Part shown: piece by piece, positions 18,104 through 26,913 of the stretch
How the letters are laid out: every line of letters begins with the position of its first letter
How positions within the stretch are numbered: the first letter of the stretch is position 1
Program-made: the position numbers and the translations under genes
The notes under the pieces: model-generated
Told to the model about the DNA's origin: nothing
Databases searched by the model: none
What the model saw: only the letters and a program-made list of their open reading frames with translations
DNA from: Pseudomonas anatoliensis
Lineage (GTDB): Bacteria > Pseudomonadota > Gammaproteobacteria > Pseudomonadales > Pseudomonadaceae
DNA: 64,000 bases
Direction of reading: 5' to 3'
NCBI RefSeq assembly: GCF_017976235.1
Contig: NZ_JACVHC010000005.1
Location: 248,001 to 312,000 of the forward strand

Positions 18104-19164
18104 CAGCGCAGCTCCTCAGCCATTAACAACGTGCTCAGTCGGCTGGCGACACGCTCGGGGTTCAGACGCGTGAAGCACAGAGGCTGTTCACGCTTCAGGT
18201 CAAACTGACGGGCATCCTGCTCGGTCGGTTGATAAGTGCATTTTTTCTGCAGGCACGGCGCGCACGGAAAGTCGCTGGCCATGTGAATCTGCAACTTGCC
18301 GTAGGCGCCGGTCAGGCCCGGGTTGGTCGGGCCGAACAGCGAGATGGTCGGCACGTCCAGCGCCGCCGCCAAGTGGCCGAGACCGGTGTCCACCGCCACA
18401 CAGGCTTGTGCGCCGGCAAGGACTTTGCCGACACCGGCCAGATTCAGCTTCGGCAGGACTTCGGCGTGTTTGAAACCGGCGGCGATGCGTTCGGCACGAG
18501 CCTTTTCCAGTGGGTTGCCCCATGGCAGTTTCACGCCGACGCCGAGATAACCGACACGCTCGGTCAGCTCGCGCCAGTAAGCTTCCGGCCAATGTTTGGT
18601 GTCCCACGTCGTACCGTGGAGGAACACCACGAAGGCGTTCTTGCGCGGCAGCTCGACCAGACGCTCGACGTTGAGACCATAATCGCCCAAGCCTTTGGGC
18701 AGGTCATATCCGAGGGCGATGGCGAACAACTGACGCACACGCTCGACGGCATGTTGACCACGGGCCACGGCCAGTTTGCGATCATAGAATCGCGCAGCCA
18801 TCGGTTCCCGGGCCGAGCCTTTATCGAGACCGGCCACCGGAGCTTTGACGTAACGGGTCAGCCAGGCGCTTTTCAGCAAGCCCTGTGCGTCGATCACCAA
18901 ATCGTATTTGTTCGCGCGCACGCTCTGCTTGAAGCGTTTCCACTCGCCGCTGGTGATGGTTTTCCAAAGACTTTTGCGCCAGCGACGGATCGCCACCGGA
19001 ATCACTTTGTCAACGGCCGGGTGCCAGGTCGGAATCTCGGCGAAGCCTTCTTCCACCACCCAGTCGAACTTGATTCCGGGGATGGCCCGGGCCGCGTCGG
19101 TCAGCGCCGGCAACGCGTGAATCACGTCACCCAGCGAAGAAGTCTTGATCAGCAATACCCGCAA
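18103..19164 (-). CDS. waaC: LPS heptosyltransferase I WaaC
   Basis: A 353-residue GT9 enzyme that transfers L,D-heptose from ADP-heptose to Kdo. It starts LRVLLIKTSSLGDVIHALPA, the family's N-terminal signature. The ADP-heptose site is DTGLGHLAAALDVPTISLFG. The start chosen is the TTG at 19164, one base after the waaF stop. Upstream codons in frame (ATT AAG) are not starts, and a longer reading to 19209 would lie inside waaF. It forms an uninterrupted series with waaF and waaG. Confidence 0.94.
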   Translation of the reverse strand: MRVLLIKTSSLGDVIHALPALTDAARAIPGIKFDWVVEEGFAEIPTWHPAVDKVIPVAIRRWRKSLWKTITSGEWKRFKQSVRANKYDLVIDAQGLLKSAWLTRYVKAPVAGLDKGSAREPMAARFYDRKLAVARGQHAVERVRQLFAIALGYDLPKGLGDYGLNVERLVELPRKNAFVVFLHGTTWDTKHWPEAYWRELTERVGYLGVGVKLPWGNPLEKARAERIAAGFKHAEVLPKLNLAGVGKVLAGAQACVAVDTGLGHLAAALDVPTISLFGPTNPGLTGAYGKLQIHMASDFPCAPCLQKKCTYQPTEQDARQFDLKREQPLCFTRLNPERVASRLSTLLMAEELR

Positions 19165-19165
19165 C

Positions 19166-20200
19166 TTAATGAACCTCGACCACTGAGCCCTGCAACTTCT
19201 GCAAGGCATCGTTGACCGCGTCCGGCATCAGCTGGCGCAGGCAGTTGTAATGGCCGAAACGGCAGGTTCGGTCGAAGCACGGGCTGCAATCGAGGCCCAA
19301 ACGGACGATTTCGACGTGCTCGGCCAGCGGCGGGGTAAAGCCCGGGGAGGTCGAACCATAAACGGCCACCAACGGGCGGTTCAGCGCGGCGGCGACGTGC
19401 ATCAGGCCGGAGTCGTTGGAGACTACCGAGTCGGCGCAGGACAGCAGGTCGATGGCTTCGGCCAACGAGGTGCCACCGCTGAGATTCACCGCCTCTTCAC
19501 GCAGGCCAGGAATCAGCCGCGCGCGGATGTCTTCGCCGACCGCGTGATCGTTTTTCGAGCCGAACAGCCACACCTGCCAGCCTTCGCGAATTCGCGCTTC
19601 GGCGACTTTGGCGTAATGCTCGGATGGCCAACGTTTTGATTCGCCGAACTCGGCGCCTGGACACAGGGCCAACACCGGGCGGTCGAGGCTCAAGCCAAAC
19701 TTGGCCAGCGCCGCTTCGCGGGTGACCGGGTCAATTTGCAGACTTGGCCGTGGATACGGTTTCGGCAGTTCGGCGTTCGGTTCATAGGCCAAGGCCATGA
19801 AACGCTCGATCATCAGCGGATAACGCTCTTTATCGAGGGTGCGCACGTCATTGAGCAGGCCATAGCGGAACTCGCCGCGCCAGCCGGTGCGTTTCGGGAT
19901 GCCGGCAAAGAACGGCACCAGCGCCGACTTCAATGAGTTGGGCAGCAGGATCGCCTGATCGTACTGGCCGCGCAGGGACTTGCCGATCCGCCGACGGGTC
20001 GCCAATTCAAGCGCGCCATGGCCGAGCGGAAAGCTCAAGGCCTTGCGCACTTCGGGCATGCGCTCAAGGATCGGCCGGCTCCACTCGGGGGCCAGCACGT
20101 CGATTTCGCATTGCGGGTGGCGCTGCTTGAGACACTGAAACAGTGTCTGCGCCATCACCATGTCACCGACCCAACTGGGCCCAACGATCAGAATATTCAT
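19166..20200 (-). CDS. waaF: LPS heptosyltransferase II WaaF
   Basis: A 344-residue GT9 enzyme that adds the second heptose to the inner core. The start MNILIVGPSWVGDMVMAQTL is diagnostic, as are SNDSGLMHVAAALNRPLVAV and the Cys-rich C-terminal segment CSPCFDRTCRFGHYNCL. The ATG at 20200 is used, since upstream in-frame codons extend into a stem-loop and have no similarity. It is the first gene of the waaF-waaC-waaG-waaP-wapP-wapQ-kinase series. An intrinsic-terminator-like hairpin lies only 20 bp upstream, so the operon promoter must be within or just after it, or read-through must occur. Confidence 0.95.
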   Translation of the reverse strand: MNILIVGPSWVGDMVMAQTLFQCLKQRHPQCEIDVLAPEWSRPILERMPEVRKALSFPLGHGALELATRRRIGKSLRGQYDQAILLPNSLKSALVPFFAGIPKRTGWRGEFRYGLLNDVRTLDKERYPLMIERFMALAYEPNAELPKPYPRPSLQIDPVTREAALAKFGLSLDRPVLALCPGAEFGESKRWPSEHYAKVAEARIREGWQVWLFGSKNDHAVGEDIRARLIPGLREEAVNLSGGTSLAEAIDLLSCADSVVSNDSGLMHVAAALNRPLVAVYGSTSPGFTPPLAEHVEIVRLGLDCSPCFDRTCRFGHYNCLRQLMPDAVNDALQKLQGSVVEVH

Positions 20201-20207
20201 GTGGTTT

Positions 20208-20241
20208 CCAAAAACGAACCGGGGAGGCATTACGCCTCCCC
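20208..20241 (-). terminator. Stem-loop just upstream of waaF
   Basis: GGGGAGGC (20221-20228) pairs with GCCTCCCC (20234-20241) around a 5-base loop. Read on the minus strand, the stem is followed by GGTTCG and five T residues (20213-20209). It could end transcription coming from glnE through the repeat array. Its closeness to the waaF start codon is unusual. Confidence 0.6.
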
Positions 20242-20266
20242 GCCTCGAGAATTCTACAAACACTGT

Positions 20267-20936
20267 AGATCTACTGTGGGAGCGAGCCTGCTCGCGACGG
20301 GGTCGTCACATTCAACATTATTGTCGTCTGATACTCCGCTATCGCTGGCAAGCCAGCTCCCACAGGGTTTCGCATTCATTCACATATCTGCGATTCACCG
20401 CAGATCTACTGTGGGAGCAAGCCTGCTCGCGATGGGGCCATAACATTCAACAACGATGTTGTCTGACACTCCGCTATCGCGAGCAGGCTCGCTCCTACAG
20501 GGTTTCGCATTCATTCACACATCTGCGACTCACCGCAGATCTACTGTGGGAGCGAGCCTGCTCGCGATGGGCCATAACATTCAACATCGATGTTGTCTGA
20601 CACTCCGCTATCGCGAGCAGGCTCGCTCCTACAGGGTTTCGCATTCATTCACACATCTGCCACTCACCGCAGATCAATTGTAGGAGTGAGCCTGCTCGCG
20701 ATGGGGTCGTCACATTCAACATTATTGTCGTCTGATACTCCGCTATCGCTGGCAAGCCAGCTCCCACAGGGTTTCGCATTCATTCACACATCTGCGACTC
20801 ACCGCAGATCTACTGTAGGAGTGAGCCTGCTCGCGATGGGCCATAACATTCAACATCGATGTTGTCTGACACTCCGCTATCGCGAGCAGGCTCGCGCCTA
20901 CAGGGTTTTGCATTCATTCACACATTTGCGACTCAG
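20267..20936. repeat. Tandem array of five REPIN-type units, period about 135 bp
   Basis: Five near-identical units start at 20267, 20402, 20537, 20671 and 20806. Each begins AGATCTACTGT(A/G)GGAG (the fourth has AGATCAATTGTAGGAG), carries a REP palindrome (GAGCCTGCTCGCGA) and, about 75 bp on, an inverted partner (TCGCGAGCAGGCTC, or TCGCTGGCAAGCCAG in units 1 and 4), and ends with a shared linker (GGTTTCGCATTCATTC, then CACCGC). Units 1 and 4 share a variant spacer (TCACATTCAACATTATTG) and units 2, 3 and 5 another (CCATAACATTCAACA), so variants alternate within the array. The last unit touches the glnE stop. Short frames reading through it are artefacts of the 135 bp period, which is divisible by three. 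Confidence 0.93.
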
Positions 20937-23872
20937 CTTAGCCCCATCTCTTTCCATATCCGCAATACCTGCCGACGCTCTTCGGCAAACTGGTCGCCGG
21001 CAATCACCCCGGCGTCCTTCTGCAAGGCCTGCCGGTGGGCGGCGGAGCGGTAGGCTTTATAGGCCTCACGCAACAGACTGGCATCTTCGGCAGGCATCAG
21101 CCCTTCGTGTTCCAGCTCTTCCAGGATGCGGATGTTATCGGTCCAGCGCAGCAGTGGCGGGTGGCTTTGCGACCACGCCAGAGCCGCGTATTGCACCATA
21201 AATTCAATATCGACGATACCTCCGGCGTCCTGCTTGAGGTCGAACGGCGCCGTGGCCTCGAAGGCGTTTGCCGCTGTGCCGGCTGCGGTGCTCTTGCTGC
21301 CGAGGTTGTCGCGCATCTTCGCGCGCATCTCGCTGACTTCCTGTTGCAGCTTGGCCAGGTCCCGGGTTTTACCCAGTACCTTGGCGCGGACCTTCTCGAA
21401 GGCCTGCCCGACATCCTGACTGCCAACCAGCACCCGCGCCCGCACCAGCGCCTGATGCTCCCACGTCCAGGCTTCGTTTTCCTGATAGCGGGCAAAAGCG
21501 CCGAGCGAACTGACCAGCAACCCCGATGCACCGGACGGCCGCAAGCGCATATCCACTTCATAAAGCTGACCGGAGTTGGTCTGCGCCGTCAGCAAGTGGA
21601 TGATCCGCTGCCCCAGCCGCGTGAAGAATTGCGCGCCATCAATCGGTTTCGGGCCATCGGTTTCGGCCTGCGGATCGCCGTCGTGAATGAACACCAGATC
21701 GAGGTCCGAACCATGCCCCAGTTCCAGGCCGCCGACTTTGCCGTAACCGACAATGATGAACCCGGGATCGCACAACGTACCGTCGGTACGCAACGGCGTG
21801 CCGTACTTGGCCACGGTCTGGCGCCAGGCCAGCGCCAGCACTTGCGCAAGAATCGCCTCGGCCAGCCAGGTCAGATAGTCGCTGACCTTCATCAGCGGCA
21901 AACTGCCGGCGATTTCCGATGCGGCGACGCGCAAGCGGTGCGCCAGTTTGAAATGGCGCAGGGCTTCCATCTGTTGTTCGAGGTCGTCTTCGGGAATCCG
22001 CGTCAGGCGCTCGCGCAATTCAGCAGCGAGTTCCGGCGCCAATGGCGGTTTGAACAAGCGCCCTTCGTTGAGCAATTCATCGAGCAACAGCGGGAAGCGG
22101 GTGATCTGCTCGGCAATCCACGGGCTCGCTGCACACAACGTCAACAAACGACGCAGCGCACCAGGGTTTTCCGTCAGCAACACCAGGTACGCCGAGCGCC
22201 GCGCCACCGCTTCAACCAGTGGCAGCACACGCTCAAGCACCAGATCGGGGTTGTCATGCTCAACCGCTTGGGCGATCAGGCGCGGGATGAATAAATCCAG
22301 ACGTTCGCGTCCCAGACGCTGCATCGCCCGCAGTTGCGGACTGCCGCGCAGCCCGGCCAAGGCCTTCAGCGCTTTCGGCGCATCGCTGAAGCCGCCCTCC
22401 TCCAACTGACGGCAGGCAGCCTCTTCGTCCTGCGCCTCTTCCCACAGCGGCAGCCATTCACCGCCAACCACCACTTCGCTTTCGGTGCCCTCTTCCTCAT
22501 CAGGATCAGCGATCACCTGTGCAAAGTGCCAGGCCACCCGGCCGCGCCAGAACATCAGTTTTTCATGGAAGGCCTCCCAGTCGGCAAACCCGAGCATGAA
22601 CGCGATACGCGCCTGATCCTGAGCGCCGTCCGGCAGCATCTGAGTCTGGCGGTCGGCAATCGCCTGGATCGCGTGCTCGGTGTAACGCAGAAACTCATAC
22701 CCCTCGCGCAACTCGCTGATCACTGCGGGTGGCAGATAACCCTGACCTTCCAGCGTGCTCAACACCTTTAATAGAGGACGCTGTTGCAGACTCAGATCGC
22801 GCCCGCCGTGGATCAGCTGAAAAGCCTGTGCGATGAACTCGACCTCGCGGATCCCGCCCGATCCGAGCTTGATGTTGTCGGCCATACCTTTGCGCCGGAC
22901 TTCCTGCTGAATCAGCTGCTTCATGGTGCGCAGCGCTTCGATTGCCGAGAAGTCCAGATAACGCCGGTAAACGAACGGCCGCAGCATGTCGAGCAACTGT
23001 GCGCCGGCCACTTGATCGCCGGCCACCACGCGCGCCTTGATCATCGCGTAGCGTTCCCAGTCGCGACCCTGATCCTGGTAATACTGCTCCAGCGCATTGA
23101 AGCTCAGCACCAGCGCGCCCGATGAACCGTACGGACGCAGACGCATGTCGACACGGAACACGAAGCCATCGACGGTCATCGGGTCCAGCGCCTTGATCAG
23201 GCGCTGGCCGAGGCGGATGAAGAATTCCTGATTATCCAGTGCGCGCTTCACGCCAACGGTTTCGCCGCCCTCGGGATAGGCGAAGATCAGGTCGATGTCC
23301 GAGGACAGGTTCAACTCAACCGCGCCGAGCTTGCCCATGCCAAGAATGACCATCTGCTGCGGCAAACCGCTGCGACGCCCGGTTGGCGTGCCGAACTGCT
23401 GACAATGGCGGCTGTACAACCATTGATAAGCTTGATCGATGGAGGCGTCGGCCATGTCCGACAGATCACGGCAGGTCTGCACCAGATCTGCCTGGCGGGT
23501 CAGATCACGCCAGATGATCCGCACCTGATGGCGTGCGCGCTGACGGCGCAGGACGCGGCCGAGTTCATCTTCAGTCTGGGCGGCATCCACTGCAGCGGCT
23601 ATTTGCGCGCACAACTCACCGTGCGCAAACGGCCGGTCGAGCTCACCGGACTGCACCAGCGTCAGTAACATCAAAGGGTCACGAACGCTCTGTTCAATGA
23701 CGAACTCGCTGGCGCCGGTGACGCGGGCAAATTGCGCCCAGCGTTCGGATGTCCAGTTCGAGAAGCCATGATCGTCTTCAAGCGCGGCGACGGCCGTACG
23801 GAACGACTGCTCGGATCGAGTGACCAACGGCAGGAGAATGGCGGGCAGTTCGGCAAGCACGGGCAGGGTCAT
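20933..23872 (-). CDS. glnE: Bifunctional glutamine synthetase adenylyltransferase/deadenylylase GlnE
   Basis: A 979-residue enzyme that inactivates glutamine synthetase by adenylylation and reactivates it by phosphorolytic removal of AMP, under control of PII and glutamine. Two nucleotidyltransferase domains are visible: GMGKLGAVELNLSSDIDLIF near residue 176 (deadenylylase half) and GYGKVGGLELGHGSDLDLVF near 705 (adenylylase half). Both have the G-S/S-S-D-x-D signature, and each is followed by a helical PII-uridylyltransferase-like region. The length matches the family. The stop codon lies within the last bases of the REPIN array. Confidence 0.97.
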   Translation of the reverse strand: MTLPVLAELPAILLPLVTRSEQSFRTAVAALEDDHGFSNWTSERWAQFARVTGASEFVIEQSVRDPLMLLTLVQSGELDRPFAHGELCAQIAAAVDAAQTEDELGRVLRRQRARHQVRIIWRDLTRQADLVQTCRDLSDMADASIDQAYQWLYSRHCQQFGTPTGRRSGLPQQMVILGMGKLGAVELNLSSDIDLIFAYPEGGETVGVKRALDNQEFFIRLGQRLIKALDPMTVDGFVFRVDMRLRPYGSSGALVLSFNALEQYYQDQGRDWERYAMIKARVVAGDQVAGAQLLDMLRPFVYRRYLDFSAIEALRTMKQLIQQEVRRKGMADNIKLGSGGIREVEFIAQAFQLIHGGRDLSLQQRPLLKVLSTLEGQGYLPPAVISELREGYEFLRYTEHAIQAIADRQTQMLPDGAQDQARIAFMLGFADWEAFHEKLMFWRGRVAWHFAQVIADPDEEEGTESEVVVGGEWLPLWEEAQDEEAACRQLEEGGFSDAPKALKALAGLRGSPQLRAMQRLGRERLDLFIPRLIAQAVEHDNPDLVLERVLPLVEAVARRSAYLVLLTENPGALRRLLTLCAASPWIAEQITRFPLLLDELLNEGRLFKPPLAPELAAELRERLTRIPEDDLEQQMEALRHFKLAHRLRVAASEIAGSLPLMKVSDYLTWLAEAILAQVLALAWRQTVAKYGTPLRTDGTLCDPGFIIVGYGKVGGLELGHGSDLDLVFIHDGDPQAETDGPKPIDGAQFFTRLGQRIIHLLTAQTNSGQLYEVDMRLRPSGASGLLVSSLGAFARYQENEAWTWEHQALVRARVLVGSQDVGQAFEKVRAKVLGKTRDLAKLQQEVSEMRAKMRDNLGSKSTAAGTAANAFEATAPFDLKQDAGGIVDIEFMVQYAALAWSQSHPPLLRWTDNIRILEELEHEGLMPAEDASLLREAYKAYRSAAHRQALQKDAGVIAGDQFAEERRQVLRIWKEMGLS

Positions 23873-24079
23873 GGTCTATCCTTGATCGGCGTGTAAATGG
23901 CCGCTTGTAGTGAACGGTGAAAACCCGCTACCTGAAGGACTGTCGAACAAAAGTTAGAAATAGCTGAAATTTCTTTTTCTTTGGCAGCCAGCATCAAACT
24001 TTCACCTTTTTCGGATGGCAATCGACCAACCTTAACGATTATTCTCACAACGTAGTCGGAGGCCACAAGCCTTTCATCT

Positions 24080-24145
24080 GTAGTTTTACTACTCGTCTAT
24101 ACATTCGAAAGGCTGAAATGCCGGAAGATTTGTAGTAAAACTACA
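24080..24145. promoter_or_regulatory. Twin palindromic operators in the aceE leader
   Basis: GTAGT-TTT-ACTAC at 24080-24092 and GTAGT-AAA-ACTAC at 24132-24144 are each perfect 5-3-5 palindromes, and each is the reverse complement of the other. The second extends to TGTAGTAAAACTACA (24131-24145). Their centres are 52 bp apart, about five helical turns. A TATACA box at 24098-24103 between them could be the -10 of the aceEF promoter. The form is that of GntR/FadR-family sites (PdhR of E. coli binds a TGGT-N3-ACCA core), so a pyruvate-responsive repressor is a reasonable guess. The rest of the 23873-24256 gap holds no convincing gene. Confidence 0.6.
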
Positions 24146-24256
24146 CGCCGCCGGAACAACCTGTCGGCAATCCAAGAATTTTAAATCGTCTGCCCACAAG
24201 GCCAGTCGCAAACTCAGGCAACCGATTCTGGAAGCCTTTCCGCCCTGGAGCAAGCC

Positions 24257-26902
24257 ATGCAAGACCTCGATCCCGTCGAAACCCAGGAATGGCTGGACGC
24301 CCTGGAATCGGTTCTCGACAAAGAAGGCGAAGACCGTGCTCACTATCTGATGACCCGTATGGGCGAACTCGCGACCCGCAGCGGCTCGCAGCTCCCTTAC
24401 GCCATCACCACGCCTTACCGCAACACCATCCCCGTCACCCACGAAGCACGCATGCCTGGCGACCTGTTCATGGAACGCCGCATTCGCTCGTTGGTACGCT
24501 GGAACGCGATGGCCATGGTAATGCGTACGAACCTGAAAGATTCTGACCTGGGTGGTCACATCTCCAGCTTCGCTTCCAGTGCGACCCTGTATGACATCGG
24601 CTTCAACTACTTCTTCCAGGCCCCGACCGACGAACACGGCGGCGACCTGATCTACTTCCAGGGCCACACCTCGCCAGGCGTTTACGCCCGTGCATTCATG
24701 GAAGGCCGCATCACCGAAGACCAGATGAACAACTTCCGCCAGGAAGTGGACGGTCAGGGCCTGTCGTCCTACCCGCACCCTTGGCTGATGCCTGACTTCT
24801 GGCAGTTCCCGACCGTATCGATGGGTCTGGGTCCGATCCAGGCGATCTACCAGGCACGTTTCATGAAGTACCTGGAAGCTCGTGGCTTCATCCCGGAAGG
24901 CAAGCAAAAAGTCTGGTGCTTCCTGGGCGACGGCGAGTGCGACGAACCAGAATCCCTGGGCGCCATCTCCCTGGCTGGCCGCGAGAAGCTCGACAACCTG
25001 ATCTTCGTCATCAACTGCAACCTGCAGCGCCTCGACGGCCCGGTTCGCGGTAACGGCAAGATCATCCAGGAACTCGAAGGCGTGTTCCGCGGTGCTCAGT
25101 GGAACGTGACCAAAGTCATCTGGGGCCGTTTCTGGGACCCACTGCTGGCCAAGGACGTCGACGGTATCCTGCAACGTCGCATGGACGAAGTCATCGACGG
25201 CGAGTACCAGAACTACAAAGCCAAAGACGGCGCGTTCGTACGTGAACACTTCTTCAACACGCCTGAACTCAAGGCAATGGTTGCAGACCTGTCCGACGAC
25301 GAGATCTGGAAACTCAACCGTGGCGGCCACGACCCGTACAAGGTCTACGCGGCGTACCACGAAGCGGTCAACCACAAAGAACAACCAACCGTCATCCTGG
25401 CCAAGACCATCAAAGGTTATGGCACCGGTGCCGGCGAAGCGAAAAACACTGCGCACAACACCAAGAAAGTCGATGTCGACAGCCTGAAGTTGTTCCGCGA
25501 TCGCTTCGACATCCCGGTCAAGGACGAAGAGCTGGAGAACCTGCCGTTCTTCAAGCCAGAGGCAAACAGCGCCGAAGCCCGCTACCTGAGCGAGCGCCGC
25601 ACTGCACTGGGCGGTTTCGTGCCACAGCGCCGCGCCAAGTCTTTCGACATTCCTACACCGCCACTCGATACCCTCAAGGCTATCCTCGACGGCTCGGGCG
25701 ACCGTGAAATCTCCACCACCATGGCTTTCGTGCGGATCCTCGCGCAACTGGTCAAGGACAAGGAAATCGGCTCGCGTATCGTGCCGATCATCCCGGACGA
25801 AGCCCGTACCTTCGGTATGGAAGGCATGTTCCGTCAGTTGGGCATCTACTCGTCCGTCGGCCAGCTCTACGAGCCAGTCGATAAAGACCAGGTGATGTTC
25901 TACAAGGAAGACAAAAAGGGCCAGATCCTCGAAGAAGGCATCAACGAAGCGGGCGCCATGAGCTCCTTCATCGCTGCCGGTACTTCGTACTCCAGCCACA
26001 ACCAGCCAATGCTGCCGTTCTACATCTTCTACTCGATGTTCGGCTTCCAGCGTATTGGCGACCTGGCTTGGGCAGCAGGCGACAGCCGTACCCGTGGCTT
26101 CCTGATCGGCGGCACCGCTGGCCGGACTACCCTGAACGGCGAAGGCCTGCAACACGAAGACGGCCACAGCCACATCCTGGCCGCGACCATCCCGAACTGC
26201 CGCACCTTTGATCCAACCTACGGCTACGAGCTGGCGGTGATCATTCAGGACGGCATGAAGAAGATGACCGAAGAGCAGCAGGACGTTTTCTACTACATCA
26301 CCGTGATGAACGAGTCCTACCAGCAACCCGCCATGCCGGCCGGTGCAGAGGAAGGCATCATCAAGGGCATGTACCTGCTCGAAGAAGACACCCGCGAAGC
26401 AGCACACCACGTACAGCTGATGGGCTCCGGCACCATCCTGCGCGAAGTGCGTGAAGCGGCGAAGATTCTGCGTGAAGAGTTCAACGTCGGCGCCGACGTG
26501 TGGAGCGTCACCAGCTTCAACGAACTGCGTCGCGACGGCCTGGCCGTAGAGCGCAGCAACCGTCTCAAGCCTGGCCAGAAGCCTCAGAAGAGCTACGTTG
26601 AAGAGTGCCTGAGCGGCCGTAAAGGTCCGGTCATTGCCTCTACCGACTACATGAAGCTGTTCGCCGAGCAGATCCGTCAGTGGGTACCGTCCAAGGAATT
26701 CAAGGTCCTGGGCACCGACGGTTTCGGCCGCAGCGACAGCCGCAAGAAACTGCGTCATTTCTTCGAAGTCGACCGTCATTTCGTGGTGTTGGCAGCCCTG
26801 GAAGCACTGGCTGACCGTGGTGATATCGAACCCAAGGTTGTGGCTGAAGCCATCACCAGGTTCGGCATCGACCCGGAAAAACGCAACCCACTGGACTGCT
26901 GA
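24257..26902 (+). CDS. aceE: Pyruvate dehydrogenase E1 component AceE
   Basis: An 881-residue homodimeric thiamine-diphosphate enzyme that decarboxylates pyruvate and reductively acetylates the lipoyl groups of AceF. The ThDP/Mg site is visible as GDGECDEPESLG ... NLIFVINCN near residues 225-260. The length and single-chain layout are typical of gammaproteobacterial E1p. The ATG is preceded by GGAG (24246-24249). It is separated from aceF by 11 bp, so the two form an operon. Codon usage is strongly biased to preferred C/G-ending codons, as expected for a highly expressed gene. No lpd lies in the window. Confidence 0.98.
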   Translation: MQDLDPVETQEWLDALESVLDKEGEDRAHYLMTRMGELATRSGSQLPYAITTPYRNTIPVTHEARMPGDLFMERRIRSLVRWNAMAMVMRTNLKDSDLGGHISSFASSATLYDIGFNYFFQAPTDEHGGDLIYFQGHTSPGVYARAFMEGRITEDQMNNFRQEVDGQGLSSYPHPWLMPDFWQFPTVSMGLGPIQAIYQARFMKYLEARGFIPEGKQKVWCFLGDGECDEPESLGAISLAGREKLDNLIFVINCNLQRLDGPVRGNGKIIQELEGVFRGAQWNVTKVIWGRFWDPLLAKDVDGILQRRMDEVIDGEYQNYKAKDGAFVREHFFNTPELKAMVADLSDDEIWKLNRGGHDPYKVYAAYHEAVNHKEQPTVILAKTIKGYGTGAGEAKNTAHNTKKVDVDSLKLFRDRFDIPVKDEELENLPFFKPEANSAEARYLSERRTALGGFVPQRRAKSFDIPTPPLDTLKAILDGSGDREISTTMAFVRILAQLVKDKEIGSRIVPIIPDEARTFGMEGMFRQLGIYSSVGQLYEPVDKDQVMFYKEDKKGQILEEGINEAGAMSSFIAAGTSYSSHNQPMLPFYIFYSMFGFQRIGDLAWAAGDSRTRGFLIGGTAGRTTLNGEGLQHEDGHSHILAATIPNCRTFDPTYGYELAVIIQDGMKKMTEEQQDVFYYITVMNESYQQPAMPAGAEEGIIKGMYLLEEDTREAAHHVQLMGSGTILREVREAAKILREEFNVGADVWSVTSFNELRRDGLAVERSNRLKPGQKPQKSYVEECLSGRKGPVIASTDYMKLFAEQIRQWVPSKEFKVLGTDGFGRSDSRKKLRHFFEVDRHFVVLAALEALADRGDIEPKVVAEAITRFGIDPEKRNPLDC

Positions 26903-26913
26903 GGAGACATTTT

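Noticed and set aside
20267..20936. Possible CRISPR array
   Set aside because: Units are about 135 bp, repeats dominate over spacers, the spacers are shared between units, and no cas genes are near. The content is REP palindromes.
20160..21201. Overlapping plus-strand frames within the tandem array, with repeated protein segments
   Set aside because: They arise because the 135 bp repeat period is a multiple of three. They follow the REPIN palindromes, not a gene.
23869..24066. 65-codon minus-strand frame upstream of glnE
   Set aside because: No Shine-Dalgarno sequence, no family look and unusual composition. It lies in the glnE/aceE control region.
24089..26779. 896-codon open frame on the minus strand opposite aceE
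   Set aside because: Antisense shadow of a strongly codon-biased GC-rich gene. The product has no family character and aceE is certain.
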